From NCBI GenBank assembly GCA_930367215.1, contig OV884060.1, forward strand, positions 175,223,253-175,287,252: DNA of 64,000 nt, in the 5' to 3' direction. The stretch comes from Pollenia angustigena. Taxonomy: Eukaryota > Arthropoda > Insecta > Diptera > Polleniidae. The translations under genes and the position numbers were made by a program. Below the pieces are notes generated by a model. That model saw only the letters and a program-made list of their open reading frames with translations, searched no databases and was not told the DNA's origin. Positions 11,886 through 24,419 of this stretch are shown here, piece after piece; position 1 is the stretch's first letter; the number at the start of each line of letters is the position of its first letter.

Positions 11886-12059
11886 AATTTTACTGTCACT
11901 TTGTGCTGGCACTTAGCTGTCTTTTTGTGTCACAGATGGTGGATAGGAAAAAATATATGTCATTGAGCATTTGGTTAATTTTATGAGAGAGAGAGAGAGA
12001 AACTGAACGTATGACAACACAATCTGAAAAGCAGATTTATGGTTGGTATACGGAGACAG

Positions 12060-12640
12060 CTAAGGGTAAGCCAAGAAGAACCGGCTTATGAACTGTCTTT
12101 TTGTGGCCTCTTAGTGACAATATACCCCCTCGTAGGACATCCCCTTGTTAAAGTGGCCAGCATTCGGTCTGATTGTGTCATAAAAGGGCTAGTATTATAA
12201 CCAGCTCGGAGACAGCCACATTAACTGCAGGGAAACCAGGTACTATTGAAGTTTTCGTAAATCTTGAAATCATTGACAACGACGTCAGTGACGATAGTGA
12301 TGATGAACCGTTCGCACCAAAGAAAACTCGCCAAGACTGCGCAAAGCAAATAAATCCTATTTGGAAATGATTTACATCGCAGAGCACAACCCCTCAGCAG
12401 AATTCTGTAGTTCAGGAAAGAATAAATAGTGTACGTGAAGAAATATTTGAAAAATCTTTGATGGTGGCCAAAATATTCCTAAAGATGAGTCAATGGTAAA
12501 ATATTTTGACTACCACCCCGGTCAGCAACTCATTCGATAAAATCAAGTTCAGTTCGGCTTCAAACACTGGATAGCAGCATTTGCTGCCATCTAGATTTGA
12601 ACTCCAATCAAAATCGCATGTAAAGTCTTCTGATCCATTT
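12060..12640 (+). pseudogene. piggyBac/PGBD-type transposase remnant
   Basis: Two pieces look protein-derived. At 12190-12370 an acidic stretch reads NDVSDDSDDEPFAPKKTR, like the acidic N-terminal region of piggyBac-family transposases. At about 12475-12600, in another frame, IPKDESMVKYFDYHPGQQLI is followed, after one stop, by NQVQFGFKHWIAAFA. This parallels the piggyBac block DE-x-MV-x-YFGRH...Q-x-I...P-x-x-FGYK-x-W around the second catalytic Asp; the first piece has an Asp-Glu/Ser in the right place. Stops and frame changes show the gene is dead. The C-terminal cysteine-rich domain is not seen. No inverted ends were found nearby, though a TTAA-bounded interval starts 1.9 kb downstream. 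Confidence 0.55.
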
Positions 12641-12649
12641 GTTTCACGT

Positions 12650-14509
12650 GTTGTTAAAAATTTGTTGTAGTAGTTGAACTACACTGTACGAAATTATCGT
12701 GTGTTGTAAAACATTTTTAAGATACAATCTTTATGTTGATCGTAGAAATTTATAGTAACGTCTGGGCCAATGTTTGCAGATTAATCTCAAGATGGGGATG
12801 GACACTATCGTACTAAACTTTAAAACCATCTGCGGTCCATTTTATATTTTTATATTTATTTTACTTTTTTCATATAAAAGTTCGTTGGCAGTTTAAAAAG
12901 TGCTTTCAACACTTGGCATTGAAAAACAATGTTCTGAAAATTTTCATACATAAGAGGTCAGTGTACTCAGTTGAGTACAACCCAAAAACTCAGGTAAAAT
13001 TTTTATTTTTTATTTTTTCGATTTTATGTTTTTTTTTTATTACTTATTTTAATCAATAAATTAAGTTGAACTTAAACAATTGTGGCCAGTTTTTGTGTGA
13101 CCTTCAATGGGTTAAGCTGTTGCTGTTCTCCAGACACACAAATATCAATCCAGTGCACATTTTATCTCAAGCGTTAAATTTCTAACAACTCTGAATTAAT
13201 TTTTTTACACAATTTCAGTTATGAAATTTCGCATATTTCTGCCGACATACATAGCTAAAAAATCGTGGTTTTTGAATTATAGCACTATTTAAGCAAATGA
13301 GCGGATTAGATCACGTAATCTTTCAGGAAAAATAATATCAATAATTTTTATAATTTCAAAAACATACTGCATACATACTGGCGCTTTTATATCGTTGATT
13401 GATTCCCAAATTAATTACTTTTTTTCAAATAATTATGTCCATTAATGATAGATACTTTAAAACTTTTTTTATTTTAAATTTTCTTGCATTTCTTTTTGCT
13501 CAACTCTTGTTAATCTTTACTTTTAATATGCTTAATTTTTACTTTGATGTCCGATTTTTTTTCTTCTTATTTCTTTTCATTTCATTTCATTTTTTTTCTC
13601 GATTTCTTATTTTCAAAGTTTATTTATTTAAAAAATTAAGTGACACGAGTTTCAGAGAAAATAATCACAGAATTTTATCAACTGGAAAAAAGTAAAAAAA
13701 AAAACAATCATAATTAGTCATTAAATAAGAAGGAAAATGAAGAAAATTGTTTTCCATTTGGGGGTTTTTTTGCAGCTTTATACATAAATACGATTATTCT
13801 ACACAAAATGTCTTTGTCTATTACAAATATAATCAAATACGAGTATATAAACAGACAAAAAAAAAAAACACACACACACTTTAGACTTCCAAACTATTTT
13901 CTAAAAAGAAAATAATTCCACTTATAGCAAATAGTAAGACAAAGAGGAAAATATTAAAGTGGCATAAGGAATAGTTATGGTAATTGCCACCATCAGCATC
14001 AAAGTCATCATCATCATCATCGTCATTCAATATCTTTTTGTCTTTATAATATCAGTAAAAGTTACATCAGTTGCCCAAGTATTGAACGACTAATGGAATA
14101 TTGGGCTGGTGGAGGAGAAGGGGGTAAATGGGTTGCCTGTCTATTTGCCAGTTGAAGTAGGTTTTTTCCTTTCAGTTAAATAGCAGTTCTTAAATGCATT
14201 TACCATTTAGACTTGTATAATCATATTGTTTTAAGATTGAACATCAAACGAATCCTTTCTGACTCTATTTTGCTTTACATAGAGTTTTAAAATTACTTGA
14301 TAACTTTTTATTAAGTTTTCTAAAGTTTTCATTCCAAAAGGATGTGCTTGTATGAGAATTTTTAATTTTTGGTCTGTCTTAATATCGAATTTATGCATAA
14401 ATATTTATTATTAAAAAGTCAACAAATGAAGAAGCGAAAGAAATGGCAGTTTTTCTACTGTGACTGCAGTTTTTTAAGCGCCGATTCGAATGCATTTAAC
14501 AATATTTGT
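12650..14509. other. AT-rich non-coding stretch with microsatellites
   Basis: No gene is supported. There is an (AC)n run at about 13868-13879 and an ATC-rich run at about 13998-14025. The open frame at 13399-13695 is Phe/Leu-rich low-complexity translation of T-rich DNA. Confidence 0.5.
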
Positions 14510-14967
14510 TTAACCCTTATGTGAATGGCAAAAAAACACCTTTAATAGCACTGCAAGGTACCCGGGTACCTTTTTGGAAATATCATTGGAAACTAATTAA
14601 TTTTTCCGGAAATATATGGGCATTTCCCCAGAATGGTCTACCAGGATGAAAAAATAAAATGTTGATTATCATCGTCTTTTATTGTTTATTATTAAAGAAT
14701 GGTTTCCTAGCATATCCGAGCTGTTTTACTTGAGGAAATTGGGCTGGAAACTGGGAAATTTTATAATTTTCTGTATTTTGTACTTTTAAAGACATTTTTA
14801 TATTCTTATTTTACATGCAAGAAATATGTTATGTTTACACTCTTTCTTCATAATCTCTCCATTACAATCAATTGTAAAAGGAGTATTAAGTTTTTTTGTT
14901 AAGCAAATTTTAAGACATTTTTGGGAAAATGCGTGGTAATAATAATAAAAAAAATATATGGAAAAAT

Positions 14968-15311
14968 CGTACGTTCGCGACCGGTGCATAAGCCAATTAA
15001 ACAAAAACCAAGAGAGATATTTTATTTTGTAAAAACTGAATGGAGACCTACACTAAAACACTTTTAAAATATATTAATCACTTTTGAATATTCCGTTCCA
15101 TTTTCAAGATTTTTAGATTTCACTACTGTCAGCCAAAGTTGACTTCTATTTTGCGTACGTTCGTGACCACATGTTTATAGCTATTATTATGAAAACTTAA
15201 ACTCGATGAAATCCATCTTTTGTACTAAACATAGAGCTACCCAAATGCTATCGAATCGCAAAAAAAAAATGCTAGCAAAAGTTTTGTTTTCAATATCGTA
15301 CGTTCGTGACC
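14968..15311 (+). repeat. Three copies of cgtacgttcgtgacc
   Basis: The 15-bp phrase occurs at 14968-14982 (one mismatch, cgcgacc), 15154-15168 and 15297-15311, all on the same strand, separated by about 186 and 143 bp. The surrounding bases do not align well, so the motif is better conserved than its context. Confidence 0.6.
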
Positions 15312-16802
15312 CCAGGAAATGCCCATATGCATTATCACGGAAAATAATATGAGACTTGCAATAGATGTTCCTTTTCAGAAAAATTTCAATATCTTGGAAA
15401 CGCCGTGGTTATGCAACGTTCTCTCTAACATTTTTTTTTTGCATATCAAAGTTAATAAATGTGAAACGGTGATTTTCGTTATTTAAAAGATACACAAGTT
15501 AAACATTTTTATGTGTATTTTTACCCTGAAGGGAAGAAAATACAAATTATAACATCACGGCTCCGATTCGTATAGAAGAATCAGATGTTTTTATAGAAAT
15601 TCTTATTCACGCAGGCGTCCACAAGTCAAATAGAGAACACATAACAGAGTTGCGGAAACTCACTTGGCGTTATTTTTGGCAGCAATGTCTATCTGCAGAT
15701 TCAAAATGATGTTATACCGTGTTCAGATATGCACCTTAATTGAGTTTTACGCAATAAATGCTATTATTGAGCTCAATTTTCCATACAAAATTGCAATTTA
15801 GTTATTGCTCAATTAATACGAAATTGTTATAAATATTGAGTAAAATTAAAATGCGACACTGTTAATTAAGCAAAACACAACTTACTAAACAGTGTTTTGA
15901 CATTTGGCAATTGAAATTACAACAAAAAAAAAAAAGGCCCATCCATTTGGTCTGCGCAAAAACCAGATGTTTATTCCTTAAAGATGCCAAAAGTTGTTTA
16001 CATTTTCTTATACATAACGAGCAAGATATTTTGACGATGGTGAATGAGAATTTACATCAGAATTATAAACCTTCTTTGACTTGCGATGCAATAAGCTCTA
16101 CATGGAAAGTATAGGCCAAATAACGCTTTTAGATCTATCTCTTCCAAACTCAGGAAGAAATTTAACTACTGGCACTTTTTTCCATATCTCCCAATCATAA
16201 GTCGAATCTGCAATACAGAGTGTGCTCGGGAATGATTTTGAAGTCAAACTTTTCCGGTTCGCAAAAAAAGAATATGAGCGGCCGTACTCCCGTAGTAGGG
16301 AGTTGTCACGACGCTCAGTGCTTTGTCCCCATATAACGAAGGGACATAAATAGAAGGAGTTGTCAGAAATTTTTGAAATTTGGTACACAAGCATAGAATA
16401 GCTTAGTTAAGAAAAATGTGAATTTTTGGACAAATCGGTCCAAGGACACGCCTACCTCCCATGTGTCCTGAAATGGAAAAATGTAATTTTAGCTTCAATA
16501 ATGCCCACAAAACTTTAAAAAATTGTCATACTAATACACACACAACTAGCAACGTATGTGCAAATTTTCTCTTAAATCTGAACAAGGACTCAAGGTCCTG
16601 CCATATATCTTTTTTCTTAAAAATGTTATAACACTTCCAAAAATTATCCGATCGTAATAAAATTTGGTATGAAAATTGATATTTGTTAGATATATATGTG
16701 TGCCAAATTTTGGTAGAATCGGATTGTAAATGTGAAAAATACAAAAACATCATTTAATGAAAAATGAGTTAAAAACGCTTAAAATGCGCGTGCAAAAATA
16801 AC
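15312..16802. other. AT-rich non-coding stretch
   Basis: No gene is recognised. Minus-strand frames at 16098-16394 and 16526-16753 and a plus-strand frame at 15911-16114 show no motif I know. 16370-16500 has the 'cacgcctacctcccatg' style phrase of fly interspersed repeats. Confidence 0.45.
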
Positions 16803-17040
16803 AAGTAAGAAAGTATAATCGGTCAAGCCCGACCATGTGATATCCTATAGCATAGTATTTAAAAACAAAGTTCCTAGATTGTAATCTATTTGGGACCCAT
16901 GGGCAATCATGGACCCACCAGAACAAAATTATGTTATGAGGTTAAGATTCGTTTCAAAGTTCTTTCTGCCGAATATTATTTAGATATCTTCAACTTCATA
17001 TATGGGTTTTTTGGATGAGGGTTTATATGTAACCTATGGC
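16803..17040 (+). repeat. Dispersed repeat with 'gtataatcggtcaagcccga' head
   Basis: The order gtataatcggtcaagcccga, agattgtaatctatttggg, cccatgggcaatcatgga, aacaaaattatgtt is matched on the opposite strand at about 29530-29655. It is an interspersed, apparently non-coding family. Confidence 0.6.
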
Positions 17041-17479
17041 TTATATTGGTATGTTACTACATATATTTTTAAGGAAGCTGGCATTAAAAGCTATTTTCGT
17101 GAGAATGATTTGTATGGGAGCTATGTTCAAAAATAGAAAGATTCCAATAAAATTTGATAAGCTGATTTTGATTGCAATAAAATTGATTAGAGATGTGCAC
17201 GTTCATTTTTTGAACCACGCGCCCTCACTTTTACTCGTTTGTAAAAGTAAGTATTTATTAAATATATAAATTGATTTAACATTTTAATAGAAAATTTTTA
17301 TTTTCTTTTAAATTGAAAACCCTGTATGCAATATTTTCGAAAACTCCACAATAGAATTGCTCTTACTACAAACAAAGGCTGTTACCAAAAAAAAAACTTC
17401 TGTCACGTAACCATCTTCAATTTAAATAAAAAATAACGGCACTAAGTCACATTTCGAAAACATTCTTTATACGATGAAA

Positions 17480-18620
17480 AACCAACGTCACCTGGGAATT
17501 TAGCGCCATCTTGTGTCGACAAAAAGAAACAGACACAACTGTTATACTAATTTTTTTTAATTTATCTTGTCAATTTTTCTAATTCAATAGTATATATATT
17601 TGGATTTTTTCTTATTATGTTCCTAGTTTATTTTTTTTTTACTAATTCAATCTATGAAAGTTTGAGCAAAAATCACGAAAATAGCATTTTTTTTAAATAA
17701 ATTTTTTTTTAAGTTGTGGAAAAATTTTTTCAATTTTTTTTTGTAGTTATTAGAAAACAGTTTAAATATTCGAAATCAGAAAAAAACCCATAGACCATGT
17801 TTTTCTTTTTTTTTTAATATTCCATCAAAGTTAAGAAATTTTTAGAGCTTAACTAAATAATAAGCATTTTTCAAACCATTAAAAAATATGTATAGGAGCA
17901 TAATTCCAGTAAAAATTTTTTATAGATGCTTTAGAATATAGTTAGCTGTTACAGAAAAAAATTTGAATCTCGTAATCCAAAAAATTAATTGTTTACAATT
18001 ATTTTCTTGAAACAATAAAAAACCAAGGGCATTTGTGATTTCAGCGCCCTCTTATGCCGTAAAATGCAGACAAACACAAAAAATGTTTTATAACTATTTT
18101 GATTTTTGTTGTTTTTTATTGAATGGTATAAGTTTGAATTAATATTTCACAGTATTTGTAGTTAATTGTCTTTTAAACTCCTGAAAACTATCAAAATTTG
18201 ATCAAAAATCATGAAAATAGCCATTTAAAAAAAGTTTTTTTTTTCAAGTTGTTGTAAAATTTTTTAAATTTTTTTTTTTGTAGTTATTAGAAAACAGTCT
18301 AAATATTCGAAATCAGGAAAAAATCCATAGACCATATTTTCCATTTTTTTTTAATATTCCATCAAAGTTAGAAAATTTTTAGAGCTTAAGTAAATAATAA
18401 GCATTTTTCAAACCAATAAAAAAACACTTATGAGAAAATAAATCAATAAAAATTTTTTACAGTTAGTTCTAAATATAGTAAACTACTGCAGAAAAAAATT
18501 TCAATCTCGTGCTTTAAAAAACTACAGTTTTACAACAGTTTTCCTAAAGCATGTAAAACTCAAGTAGTTGTTTGGCCATTTTTACTATAAATTCTCAAAC
18601 TTTGGCGCCCTCTAGCGCCG
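17480..18620 (+). repeat. Tandem ~540-bp repeat, two units plus start of a third
   Basis: The anchor tagcgcc/cagcgcc/ggcgccctc falls at about 17503, 18043 and 18603. A second anchor, gtagttattagaaaacagt, falls at about 17743 and 18280. Shared internal phrases include tattccatcaaagtta and aataataagcatttttcaaa. There is no coding content. Confidence 0.75.
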
Positions 18621-19248
18621 CCAAAAAGAGTTAAATCTTAAAAATTCTTCAAAATTCATTTTAATTATTTTGTTATCTATCGATCTGTACATTTTTAAGC
18701 ACAATATAAGACTTGTTTTTTTTTTTTGATTTATGTCTATGGGCCCAAGCACTGTGCGACGTGTGCTCCCAACTACGTATGAAGCAAAAAAAAAAACACG
18801 TAAAGCTTGCATTAAATGTTCAAACCGATTGCTAATAGGCATTCAACAAATTGTCCAATATGCAGCTAAGTGTTTATGAAAAAAAATTATATTTTTTGTT
18901 TGTTATTTAGTTTAAGTTTTAATCTAAACTATTCATAAGAACTTTCTTTAATTGTATTTTAATAGCATTTCACTAAAAATATACTTTCAATAATCGTTTT
19001 TTTTTTGATATTAAATGTATGAAGGTGCCCCGGTACCTTGCCATACCGTTGAGGGCGTACGATGAAAATTAGTCTACCACGCCCTTTCGAAATTATTTTT
19101 ATGCAAAAAAATAATAATAATTTAAAGTTTATTAATAGCAAGGAGTTCTCAATAAGTTTAAGCAATATAGATCACCTGTTTCCATAAAAAAAATTTAACT
19201 GAAAACGCCAAAGGTACCCGGGTACCTTGAAATTCACATTAGGGTTAA

Positions 19249-20341
19249 AAATCAGATAATAATCAGAACAATTTTTATGTAAAAATTGGCATAGAGGTCT
19301 AGTCGATTAAACTTTGCTATTACATTTGTAATTGTCTTGCAAACACAAAAAATCTTAAAAATTTGATTTATAGAGTTGCAAGTTTAAAGCTTTTAAAAAA
19401 AAAAACATAAATCTCACTCATTTTAATATCATTTGTCATAAAACTTTAGATTTATTTTATCCCTTTTTTAAAAAGCTTAGCTTCTTCTGTAGAAATTTTT
19501 AAAAATTTAAATAAACTGGTTGAATAGTTTCAAAGTTACATAAATAGTTTGTAATTGTATACAGGCAATACAACAAACATTATTATTGTATCGCCTTTTA
19601 AAATCAACACTTTCACTGAAATATTCGTTGATATTTTTGGTATAAATATCAACGAATATTTTGGCTCTTACCGTTCTCCAGATATGTATAAAAAAGGAAT
19701 AAACAAAAGAAAACAACAAAAGATTTATAGGTAAAATTAGAGGCAGTCGTGGTTTTTTGTTTATAACTCAGCCATTTATGGTCCGATCTGGCTGAATTTG
19801 AAAAAAAAAAAGTTAAACGAAGTATATGTGGCATAAATATACAACAACTTAGTCCCCATCATTTGTGGGGTTCTCGGAAAACCATGGACAAACGGCTCCT
19901 CATAACTTCTTATGTCGAGATAAGATACCAAAAAGGTTTTTAAAAAAAAACTTGGCGAAAAAATCATTTTTATTAAATAATAAAATAAACCAAAATGAAA
20001 GAAAAATCTCGTTTATAATACAACGTAAACAAAACTGTTTTTTTTTAATGAAAACTTGTATGATTAACAACATTTTTTCAACTCTTTAAATTTGACTAAA
20101 GATGTTTTGTCAAAAAGATTTGTGGAAAACACAAATGCTAATAGTGTTTGTGTAGTAAATCATTAAAAAAATTACGCTTCCCAGTTTGTCTATAATCATA
20201 AGCCGACAATTTAAACTCATTGCGTAAAATGACAATAGAAATAACGTTTTAAAACCTTAAATACTTTAAAATTTTTCTTTTAATAAAATTTTTGAATTTC
20301 CCAGAAATGAAGTTATTTCTTAATTTAACTTTATTTAAACC
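19249..20341. other. AT-rich non-coding stretch
   Basis: No gene is supported. 19595-19660 contains an inverted phrase (tattcgttgatatttttgg / tatcaacgaatattttgg), and 19660 has a stray cttaccgttctccagatat phrase of the repeat seen at 3.3-4.1 kb. Short open frames here are A/T-rich and unrecognised. Confidence 0.5.
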
Positions 20342-20343
20342 TA

Positions 20344-22197
20344 CACAGAAAAAAATATCTCAAGAAAATTTTTAACAACACAGTTTGTTAAAAATATAAT
20401 TTTTGTTCAACAAACTTTGTGTTTGATTCAATGAAAAAATTTATCAAATATACACTTTACAAAATAGCACTCAATAAAACATATTTAATAATTAAGCAAC
20501 CAGTGAAATGCATAGGAATAGCTTATCCCATCAACAATAAATTTCAAGTGTTTTTATCAATAATAAAAACTGGGAATTAAGCACGAATAACAAAATCTTT
20601 TGAAATTAAAATTTTGTATTCCCAAAAATTTAAATTACTTTTTGATAATAAACAGGCAGTGCACGGCCTAAAAAACACTTAATTGACAACATCTTTTGTA
20701 AGTTGTTGTTTTTTTTTTTTTTTTTTTTTCATTTTGTTTTTCTTAACCTACTTACAACTACAATTAATGTTGAGAGAATTTCAACTAATTGTAGTGGGGA
20801 AATGTAAGATGAGATGAACCCACTGTTGTTTATTGTTGATGTGTTTTGTTTAAACTTTGATATTGTTACAAGTAGAACTGTTGCTATAATTCTTATACGT
20901 TTAACAGTTTTATTTGGTTTAATATCTTTAGTTTGTCTAAAACCTTTATGGATGAAGTTTCCTGATGATCTGGCCTAAGCAACCAGTGAAATGCATAGGA
21001 ATAGCTTATCCCATCAACAATAAATTTCAAGTGTTTTTATCAATAATAAAAACTGGGAATTAAGCACGAATAACAAAATCTTTTGAAATTAAAATTTTGT
21101 ATTCCCAAAAATTGAAATTACTTTTTGATAATAAACAGGCAGTGCACGGCCTAAAAAACACTTAATTGACAACATCTTTTGTAAGTTGTTGTTTTTTTTT
21201 CAGTTTGTTTTTCTTAACCTACTTACAACTACAATTAATGTTGAGAGGATTTCAACTAATTGTAGTGGGGAAATGTAAGATGAGATGAACCCACTGTTGT
21301 TTATTGTTTATGTGTTTTGTTTAAACTTTGATATTGTTACAAGTAGAACTGTTGCTATAATTCTTATACGTTTAACAGTTTTATTTGGTTTAATATCTTT
21401 AGTTTGTCTAAAACCTTTATGGATGAAGTTTCCTGATGATCTGGCCTAAGCAACCAGTGAAATGCATAGGAATAGCTTATCCCATCAACAATAAATTTCA
21501 AGTGTTTTTATCAATAATAAAAACTGGGAATTAAGCACGAATAACAAAATCTTTTGAAATTAAAATTTTGTATTCCCAAAAATTTAAATTACTTTTTGAT
21601 TTAATAATGAAATATTTAAATATTTCTTGATGTTCAATAAAACAAATATTTGAATCAACGTTAAAACAGTATTTTTACAACTCTTGTTCATTTTATAATA
21701 GGTAATAATTCTCATTCGCTTAACAGTTTTATTTGGTTAACTATCTTTAGTTTTGCCAAAGTCTTTAGAAAAAGGTTTCCTGATGATCTGGCTTAAGCAA
21801 CCAGCGAAATGCACATAGGAACTAGCTTATCCCCCCATAATAAATTTCTGTGTATTTTTTTATAATGGAAAAAATTGGCAATTAAGCACGTCACCATTAA
21901 TAAATAAAGATTCGAAAAAATTTAATTTATTTGATTCGATAAACATTTTATTTGATTTATTCAATATTTCCAACAATTTATTTTAACAAATCAAGCAAAC
22001 ATTTTTGAAAAAAATTATTTTGGGCAACAACTTTTTTTATTGATTCAATAAACTTGGTTGTTGACTAAAAATTCAATAGCTATACCTACAAACTTTTTTA
22101 TCAATAATGCAAAAATCGTCATCGCAGAAAATTCAAAAATTTTTTTTATCAAATATGCGATTTTCGTATTCAAATATGAAAATTATTTTTTTCTGTG
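20344..22197. mobile_element. TIR element, CACAGAAAAA family, 1.85 kb
   Basis: Left end cacagaaaaaaata and right end ttatttttttctgtg are inverted repeats flanked by TA (20342-20343; 22198-22199). Subterminal palindromic phrases such as caacaaactttgtg follow. The interior is largely the 475-bp tandem repeat listed separately; no transposase is seen. The copy at 43827-44848 has the same ends and the same TA duplication. Confidence 0.7.
20494..21600 (+). repeat. Tandem ~475-bp repeat, 2.3 units
   Basis: The anchor aagcaaccagtgaaatgcat occurs at 20494, 20977 and 21448, periods of 483 and 471 bp. The copies are nearly identical apart from a poly-T run (T20 at about 20710 in the first unit), so the duplication is recent relative to the dispersed relatives at 11.4, 21.7, 28.5 and 56.8 kb. 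The third unit breaks off near 21600 after actttttgat. Confidence 0.85.
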
Positions 22198-22199
22198 TA

Positions 22200-23020
22200 C
22201 CAGGTAGGATGGTGCTCACTTTAGTGAAAAGCAAACCGTAATAGAAAAAAATTTAATAAGCGTATTACAAACTCGTAACTGTAACTAAGGGCAAGTTGTA
22301 ATAATGGTCCTAAGTCTTAGTCCATATTATAAAACATTTGCTGCGAAACATTTGATAGCGGAAAGACGAGTGGAAATGTGTACTTTGTTTAATGTACAAG
22401 TAGTTTTTGTGAGTTTGTTATTGACAGAAAATGAAAAGGCATACTAAATGATTTTATGCTGCGAAACAAAAGTTTTATTGCATGGACAAGAAAGCAGTTT
22501 CAAAAGAGAATTGAAGAAAGTTTCTGCAGTAAATGTTTCATAATATGGAAGAGCACTTAGTAATATTAATAAGACATTTTTGATTCTATTTCGTAAAAAA
22601 TCGAGTCAAAATGTAAACAAAACTGTTTTTCTTGGGATTCAAAAAATTAATTAACAAGGTTTCGTTTAAATGAGCTAAACTCCTATTTCATACTATTGAT
22701 TAACTGAAATTTATTGTTGATAGGATAAGCGACTATTTTTGCACTGCACACCACTTTAAAAATAAGCTTGATACCATTCTTCTGCAATCTCCAATAGCAA
22801 AACATGTCTTTGAAATATTACTTACCTCGGTTAAAACGGTTAGCCTCGTTAATTGCCTCTTAGTCACCTAATGTAGGATGGTAGACGCTTGCCTTTTTAA
22901 GAGAGCTGATTTTCAAGTACATATATAACTACTGGATATTGCAGTAGAGCTTAGTATATAGGATACGACAACTTGTTACCTGAATCTGGAAGATATCAGG
23001 CATATTAGAGTTAAAACACG
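22200..23020. other. Non-coding stretch, no gene seen
   Basis: No recognisable gene. 22690-22740 contains a partial copy of the ttattgttgataggataagc phrase in inverse orientation, from the dispersed repeat family. Confidence 0.45.
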
Positions 23021-23886
23021 TCAAACCATCACGAAAAAATGACATTTTCGGCATCATCACCTCCGATTTGAATGAAATTCAACACAAATGTTGTATGTAA
23101 TTGGACTTTAACAAAACATAAATTTCAGACCCCACATTCTTTCGGCATCCGAAATATGACTTCATAAAAGATGCGTAAAATGTTAAAAAACACAAAAGTC
23201 TCCTTACAAAAGGGGATAGAACTCTTGAACTACGCAAGATAATTTAGTTTTTTTTAGTGAAAGTAATTTTAAAGGTGAAAGTGCACCCTTTAAAATGATA
23301 GGCATATTGTGTTTTTTTAAGAAGAGGTCAAAGGTAAATTTTTGGGGTCTTGAGTTCAAAGGTCCATATCTGGAAAAGTATATTTTTTAAAATTCTTAAA
23401 AAAATATATGTTAAGTATTATACCCTCTTCAACATTTGCATAAAATTTGAAGGTGGAGACTCGATTGGTGTCAGTGTTATATACCAGAACGTGATTCTAA
23501 GTATGTTTTGTGTTAAAAAATCCCTTGTTGTTGTTGTATTTTAATTGTTTTTTTCAGTATATCTGGAGAACAGCAAGAGCCAAAGTTTCCAAATTAGGTA
23601 CACACATTTAGGTTATCAATACGCACCATCCCACAAAATGTGGGCGGGATTGGAGAAGTGGGCGTGGTACCTCCCGTACAAAAAATATCAAGAGTTCTAT
23701 CCCCTTTTGTAAGGAGACTTTTGTGTTTTTTTCACATTTTTCACATCTTTTATGACGTCATATTTCGGAATCCGAAAGAATCTGGGACTGAAAATGTATG
23801 TTTTGTTAAAGTCCAATAACATATAGCTTTTGTGTTGAATTTCATTCAAATCGGAGGTGATGATGCCGAACGACTTAATGGTTTGA
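23021..23886. repeat. Long inverted repeat, arms ~200 bp
   Basis: The left arm 23021-23228 (tcaaaccatc...ggggatagaactcttga) is mirrored by the right arm 23688-23886 (tcaagagttctatcccctttt...atggtttga), with a few indels. The ~460-bp spacer contains an inverted copy of the 'ctggagaac' phrase and a gtgggcgtgg block. It could form a large hairpin when transcribed; no terminal duplication was identified. Confidence 0.75.
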
Positions 23887-24164
23887 CATGGATTCACTCA
23901 TTAGTCAAAAATACTACGATTTGTTATTTATTTCCATTTCAATTATGATTATGTTGTGTTATGTAGGTTTCTTTTATTAGTATAATAACTATTATTTAAT
24001 GAAATTTTTTCAATTTAAAATTAATATTTCTTATGGGTCGATAACGGAAGGCAACACAACTGAAGGTGAGTTGCCAGAGCGAAATCAGACAACGCCGCAC
24101 ACTGGGAATTTTTGTATGGAGGTGAGGAAAAAAATATATTTGTCAAAAAATATAATGATTTCAT

Positions 24165-24381
24165 CACAAATTTAGTTTTATTTTATACAAAAGTAATCAA
24201 AATAAAGAAAGTTAGAGAAATGTATATCGTTACCTACAATGTAAAAAGCCCTAACTAACAAACGGTAGGCCAGCTGGTAGTAAGCTAGTCTATCAGCACC
24301 GGGGTTGTGGGTTCGATTCCCACCAGAGACTCTGGTTTCTTTCCTGCAGACAAGCGAAAAGCTTCGCGGGATTAGCTTAGG

Positions 24382-24419
<38 letters not shown>

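Larger units (their letters stand above)
14514..19244. mobile_element. TTAA-bounded interval with piggyBac-like ends
   Basis: The left boundary is TTAA (14510-14513) followed by CCCTTATGTGAAT; the right boundary is ATTCACATTAGGG followed by TTAA (19245-19248). The ends are inverted copies (12 of 13), start with CCC, and sit in TTAA, all piggyBac traits. Each end also carries the 16-bp palindrome aggtacccgggtacct (14556-14571 and 19212-19227) about 20-45 bp inward. No transposase frame is evident inside. The interval may be a degraded non-autonomous element filled with later repeats, or two separate element ends of one family. Confidence 0.5.

Noticed and set aside
11985..12001. (GA)n run as a GAGA-factor regulatory site
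   Set aside because: A single short microsatellite with no adjacent gene or promoter; there is no basis for a regulatory call.
13399..13695. Hydrophobic 98-residue frame resembling a membrane protein
   Set aside because: It is a Phe/Leu-rich translation of T-rich low-complexity DNA with no start context or homology support.
24263..24325. A functional tRNA gene
   Set aside because: A- and B-box positions fit, but the acceptor and anticodon arms do not form, and an A-rich tail plus a second dispersed copy indicate a SINE.
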